A DNA stretch of 8,983 nt from Hyphomicrobiales bacterium (lineage in GTDB: Bacteria; Pseudomonadota; Alphaproteobacteria; Rhizobiales; Aestuariivirgaceae), in contig PLXI01000129.1 of the NCBI GenBank assembly GCA_003151375.1, forward strand, positions 1-8,983. The letters run 5' to 3'. Positions 6,415 to 8,983 of the stretch are shown one piece after another (position 1 is the first letter of the stretch; each line of letters begins with the position of its first letter). Made by a program: the position numbers and the translations under genes. The notes under the pieces are model-generated. The model had not been told where the DNA came from. It worked only from the letters and a program-made list of their open reading frames with translations, and searched no databases.

Positions 6415-6720
6415 CCTAACCTCTTAATCCACGTGTTCAGCAAGAATTTGCCCGACAGAAAACCTTTCGGTCAATGGGCAATCCAACTTGATTTGAGCTT
6501 GACGCCCTTTTGATGGAGCGGAATTGTCGAAGATGGATTCCTCCGCCAAGGCGAGGCAACCACAGTTTGCGAAATAACTCAAGATTGGTTGTTTTGAAAT
6601 GTCCTGGCTTTCCGTCGAACAGGCATTCCGCGCAGCACAACTCCAGAATTACAACGTCCGTTTGAAGGTGCACTGAGCCATGTCTCATTTATATTAGAGG
6701 CTCTTTCATGGGTGTTGTAT
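6415..6720 (-). promoter_or_regulatory. Gap between uxaC and the epimerase gene
   Basis: These 306 bases should carry any promoter specific to the epimerase gene, though no clear -35/-10 pair stands out. Short frames of 80-90 codons are open here (6437-6688 and 6579-6854, minus strand), but neither gives a recognisable protein. A third minus-strand frame ending at 6424 resembles the tail of a LacI-family protein and is listed separately. A weak hairpin at 6675-6703 follows uxaC, pairing GAGCC with GGCTC, but it lacks a T run. Confidence 0.5.
6424..6600 (-). pseudogene. Possible remnant of a LacI-family regulator C-terminus
   Basis: One minus-strand frame is open from about 6648 down to TAA at 6424-6426 with no plausible start codon. 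Its last 58 codons begin ISKQPI, pass through ANCGCLALAEESIFDN, and end with GRQAQIKLDCPLTERFSVGQ and a short tail. This matches the closing pattern of LacI/GalR proteins: the QP after the LTTV strand, a G-x-x-A helix, then a final strand ending in L-x-x-R-x-S-V. The intact regulator in this window ends IKVEGQLIDRNSV, and the remnant reads IKLDCPLTERFSV at the equivalent place. No helix-turn-helix or ligand-domain coding was found upstream, where uxaC already ends at 6721. I infer a decayed regulator that once preceded the epimerase gene. The match is short and was made by eye. Confidence 0.35.
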
Positions 6721-8121
6721 TCAAAGCTTGTAGGCCGATTTCGCGAGTTGATAAGCGAGATCGTGGGCCAGTTCATGGGCTTCCGTCTCATCAAGCTGGT
6801 GTGTGGCAACGAGCCGTGCAAGATAAGAACAATCCACTCGTCTGGCCACATCATGGCGCGCCGGAATTGAGGGAAATGCCCTTGTGTCGTCGTTGAAGCC
6901 GACAGTGTTGTAAAACCCTGCGGTTTCGGTGATCAATTCGCGAAAGCGTATCATGCTCTCGGGTGCGTCAAAGAACCACCAAGCGGGGCCGAGCCGCAAG
7001 GCTGGATAATGGCCGGCCAGTGGCGCGAGCTCGCGTGAATAGGTTGTCTCGTCCAGCGTGAATAGAATGATGGTCAGATCGTTACGGTTGCCGAACCTAT
7101 CGAGCAGTGGCTTCAGCGCGCTCACATAATCGGTGCGCGTGGGAATATCGTGGCCCGTATCACGCCCGAAGGTGGCGAACAAGGAAGGATTATGATTGCG
7201 CATTGAACCTGGGTGGATCTGCATCACCAACCCATCATCACAGCTCATCGCCGCCATTTCGGTTAGCATTTGTGCGCGAAATAATTCCTTGTCTTGAGTA
7301 GTGGAATTTGACGCTAGTACGCGGGAAAATAGGGCTTGTGCGGCGGCGTTGTCGAGATCAGCGGTGAGGGCAGTGGGATGTCCGTGGTCGCTTGAGGTTG
7401 CGCCGAAAGTTTTAAAGTAAGCACGGCGTTTTCTGTGTGCGGCGAGATAGCCGCTCCAGCTTTCACTATCTTCGCCGGTGAGTTCACCTAGTTGTTTTAT
7501 ATTGCCGCGAAATCCAACGAAATCTGGGTCGACCACTGAGTCTGGTCGATAGGCTGTGATGACACGGCCTTTCCATCCGCTGTCGCGCATCATGGCGTGC
7601 CACTTTAATTGGTCAAGCGGTCCCTCAGTTGTGGCAATCACTTCGATGTTGAAACGCTCAAACAATGCGCGTGGAGCAAAGGCCGGTGATTTGAGGGCCG
7701 CATCGATCACGTCATAATGATGATCGGCATTGCTGGTGCTGAGCCGCTCGGTAAGCCCAAAAAGCGTTTCAAAAGCATGATCAATCCATAACCGAGTTGG
7801 GGTGCCACGAAAGAGATAATAATGCTGCGCGAAACGCCGCCAGATTTGTCGCGGGTCAGTCTCAACCGAGCCACCGTCGAGGCGGCGCAAGCCGAGATCT
7901 TCCAGTTTCACGCCCTGACTATAGAGCATCCGATATATATAATGATCGGGCGTGACAAATAACTCTGCGGGGTTTTCAAACGGCTTGTTTTGCGCGAACC
8001 ATTGCGGGTTTGTGTGGCCGTGAGGCGAAACAATTGGAAGGTTGCGCACATTGGCATAAAGCGCCTGTGCAATGCTGCGCTGGCGTGGGTCTGAGGGGAA
8101 AAGTCGATCCTCGTGTAGCAT
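6721..8121 (-). CDS. uxaC: Glucuronate/galacturonate isomerase (uronate isomerase), EC 5.3.1.12
   Basis: This enzyme interconverts D-glucuronate and D-fructuronate, and D-galacturonate and D-tagaturonate, the first step of the isomerase route of hexuronate breakdown in the cytoplasm. At 466 residues it matches the family (about 470). The metal-site motif SPHGHTNPQWF is at 32-42, with H34 and H36. Other family blocks are YIYRMLYSQGV, TTEGPLDQLKWH, ITAYRPDSVVDPDF, MRNHNPSLFATFGRDTGHDIP, GPAWWFFDAPE, and GFNDDTRAFPSIPARHDVARRVDC near the C-terminus. The gene appears intact, with ATG at 8121 and stop TGA at 6721-6723. The Shine-Dalgarno is weak. It lies downstream of the AraC-family gene on the same strand and upstream of the SDR gene. 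It anchors the hexuronate interpretation of the whole locus. Confidence 0.97.
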   Translation of the reverse strand: MLHEDRLFPSDPRQRSIAQALYANVRNLPIVSPHGHTNPQWFAQNKPFENPAELFVTPDHYIYRMLYSQGVKLEDLGLRRLDGGSVETDPRQIWRRFAQHYYLFRGTPTRLWIDHAFETLFGLTERLSTSNADHHYDVIDAALKSPAFAPRALFERFNIEVIATTEGPLDQLKWHAMMRDSGWKGRVITAYRPDSVVDPDFVGFRGNIKQLGELTGEDSESWSGYLAAHRKRRAYFKTFGATSSDHGHPTALTADLDNAAAQALFSRVLASNSTTQDKELFRAQMLTEMAAMSCDDGLVMQIHPGSMRNHNPSLFATFGRDTGHDIPTRTDYVSALKPLLDRFGNRNDLTIILFTLDETTYSRELAPLAGHYPALRLGPAWWFFDAPESMIRFRELITETAGFYNTVGFNDDTRAFPSIPARHDVARRVDCSYLARLVATHQLDETEAHELAHDLAYQLAKSAYKL

Positions 8122-8276
8122 CTTCTTATTTCGCTCTCGCTAAGCCCGCGTACCGTTTGCCACGGCGCTTTTTCATGCCGCTTTTATAAGCATCGTTGAA
8201 TTTAATAAACCAGCATATTCACGCGTGGGCTAATTTGTGGTGTGGTTTGAACGGTTTTGCATTTTGCCTTTGCAGT
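8122..8276 (-). promoter_or_regulatory. Spacer upstream of uxaC
   Basis: A 155-base gap between the AraC-type regulator and uxaC, large enough for a separate uxaC promoter. I saw no strong -35/-10 pair. AT-rich DNA lies in the middle (about 8187-8210). GCAAA occurs three times on the minus strand at 8269-8273, 8263-8267 and 8256-8260, just after the AraC stop. These could be regulator half-sites or chance. Confidence 0.35.
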
Positions 8277-8983
8277 TTAGCCGTGCGTAGAATTGATGCG
8301 CAGTTGGTTCGGTGGCATCCCATAAGCTGCCGCGAAGTGCGCATAGAATTGGCTGGTGGAGCCAAAGCCGCTTTCAGTTGCAACTTTTGAGATTGCCATA
8401 TCGCTTTCCAGCAAAAGTCCGCGGGCGCGGAGCAGACGCATGCGTAAGATGAATTGTTTGAGCGGTATGTTCATTGCTTTGGAAAATATGTTCAGTGCAT
8501 AGTTAGGATGAAGGCCAGTGATGGCGGTTACGTTTTCATTTTGCATCGGTTGGCCCAAATTTTCGAAGACATATCGCACCATGGCAACCACCTGACGAAT
8601 GTGCGCGCTGGCCAAACTATGCGGCGCCTTCTTGCTGGTCCATGGCTGCTTGATCATTTGCAGGCCTTGCGCCTCCATACGTCGGAAAAGCGCATTGAGT
8701 TCCATTTTCAAAATGTCGAGCCGTTCAGTATTGGCGGCACGGTAATCTGCGTGCCAGCGCATCAACATATCGTGGCCACAAAGGTCAGATGGGCAGACGA
8801 TCATTGCACCATTGAGCAAAACCATTTGTAATTCAGCAAGGTGCGGCATCATTAAAAACATATCGAGCGGAATATAGATGTTGCAAAGTTCGGGTTCGCC
8901 AAGACTCTCTACGTCAACCAATTGATGCGAAACATTGGCCCAAAAGATCACCAACTTCCCGGGCTCAACAACGATATCAACAC
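8277..8983 (-). CDS. AraC-family transcriptional regulator (MelR-like), 5' end cut by window edge
   Basis: The frame runs unbroken to the right edge: the residues before the TTG at 8954 read VDIVVEPGK and continue into LVIFWANVSHQL, a typical sugar-sensing cupin segment of AraC proteins. So the TTG is not the start and the real N-terminus, probably some 50-70 residues, lies outside. The C-terminal 100 residues hold the double helix-turn-helix: NVTAITGLHPNYALNIFSKAMNIPLKQFI, then LRARGLLLES, then AISKVATESGFGSTSQFYAHFAAAYGMPP. The LHPNYA pattern recalls MelR, the melibiose regulator. It likely activates the adjacent uxaC on the same strand in response to a sugar or uronate, but this is inferred from position only. 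Stop TAA at 8277-8279. Confidence 0.92.
   Translation of the reverse strand, partial: VDIVVEPGKLVIFWANVSHQLVDVESLGEPELCNIYIPLDMFLMMPHLAELQMVLLNGAMIVCPSDLCGHDMLMRWHADYRAANTERLDILKMELNALFRRMEAQGLQMIKQPWTSKKAPHSLASAHIRQVVAMVRYVFENLGQPMQNENVTAITGLHPNYALNIFSKAMNIPLKQFILRMRLLRARGLLLESDMAISKVATESGFGSTSQFYAHFAAAYGMPPNQLRINSTHG

Noticed and set aside
6437..6688. Minus-strand frame of 83 codons between uxaC and the epimerase gene
   Set aside because: No family resemblance, and it overlaps the frame that resembles a LacI tail.
6675..6703. Hairpin after uxaC pairing GAGCC with GGCTC
   Set aside because: Weak, interrupted stem and no T run; not supported as a terminator.
6579..6854. Minus-strand frame of 91 codons overlapping the uxaC 3' end
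   Set aside because: Most of it is a shadow of uxaC in another frame, with no recognisable domain in the rest.
1..8983. tRNA or rRNA genes, CRISPR arrays, insertion sequences, defence or toxin-antitoxin systems
   Set aside because: No cloverleaf-like sequence, no regularly spaced repeats, no transposase-like protein and no terminal inverted repeats were seen; all sizeable coding regions fit known metabolic, transport or regulatory families.

Overview
The window looks like chromosomal DNA from an alphaproteobacterium, probably of the Rhizobiales/Hyphomicrobiales group. This rests on family resemblance (CysA-type ATPase, a CUT2 sugar ABC transporter with its own LacI regulator, a UxaC of rhizobial flavour, a MelR-like AraC regulator) and on a base composition near 50% GC by eye, low for that group. 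No species is claimed.

Layout. Positions 2-292 hold the end of an ABC ATPase of the CysA (sulfate/thiosulfate) type. A non-coding stretch of about 380 bp follows, with a LacI/GalR-like operator candidate. Then comes a plus-strand cluster: periplasmic sugar-binding protein (671-1630), a GC-rich hairpin with a short T run, a double-domain ATPase (1735-3294), a 20-codon ORF (3291-3353), a CUT2 permease (3350-4348) and a LacI-family regulator (4352-5401). Convergent to it on the minus strand are an SDR-type NAD-dependent epimerase/dehydratase (5434-6414), a gap of about 300 bp that seems to hold a decayed LacI tail, glucuronate/galacturonate isomerase uxaC (6721-8121), and an AraC-family regulator that runs off the right edge (8277-8983).

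How the genes may work together. The plus-strand genes form a self-contained import module: binding protein, energising ATPase, membrane channel, and a regulator that probably senses the imported sugar or a derivative. The minus-strand genes supply an NAD-dependent sugar-modifying enzyme and the first isomerase of hexuronate catabolism. Together they suggest uptake and breakdown of a hexuronate or a uronate-containing or uronate-convertible sugar. The substrate cannot be read from the sequence, and the later enzymes of the pathway (UxuA/UxuB or UxaB/UxaA, KdgK, KdgA) are not in this window.

The main genes belong to known families. The points worth a second look are the ATGA-20 codons-ATGA relay between ATPase and permease, the LacI-like remnant before the epimerase, the operator candidate and the SBP-ATPase hairpin. 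I did not find a convincing previously undescribed system.
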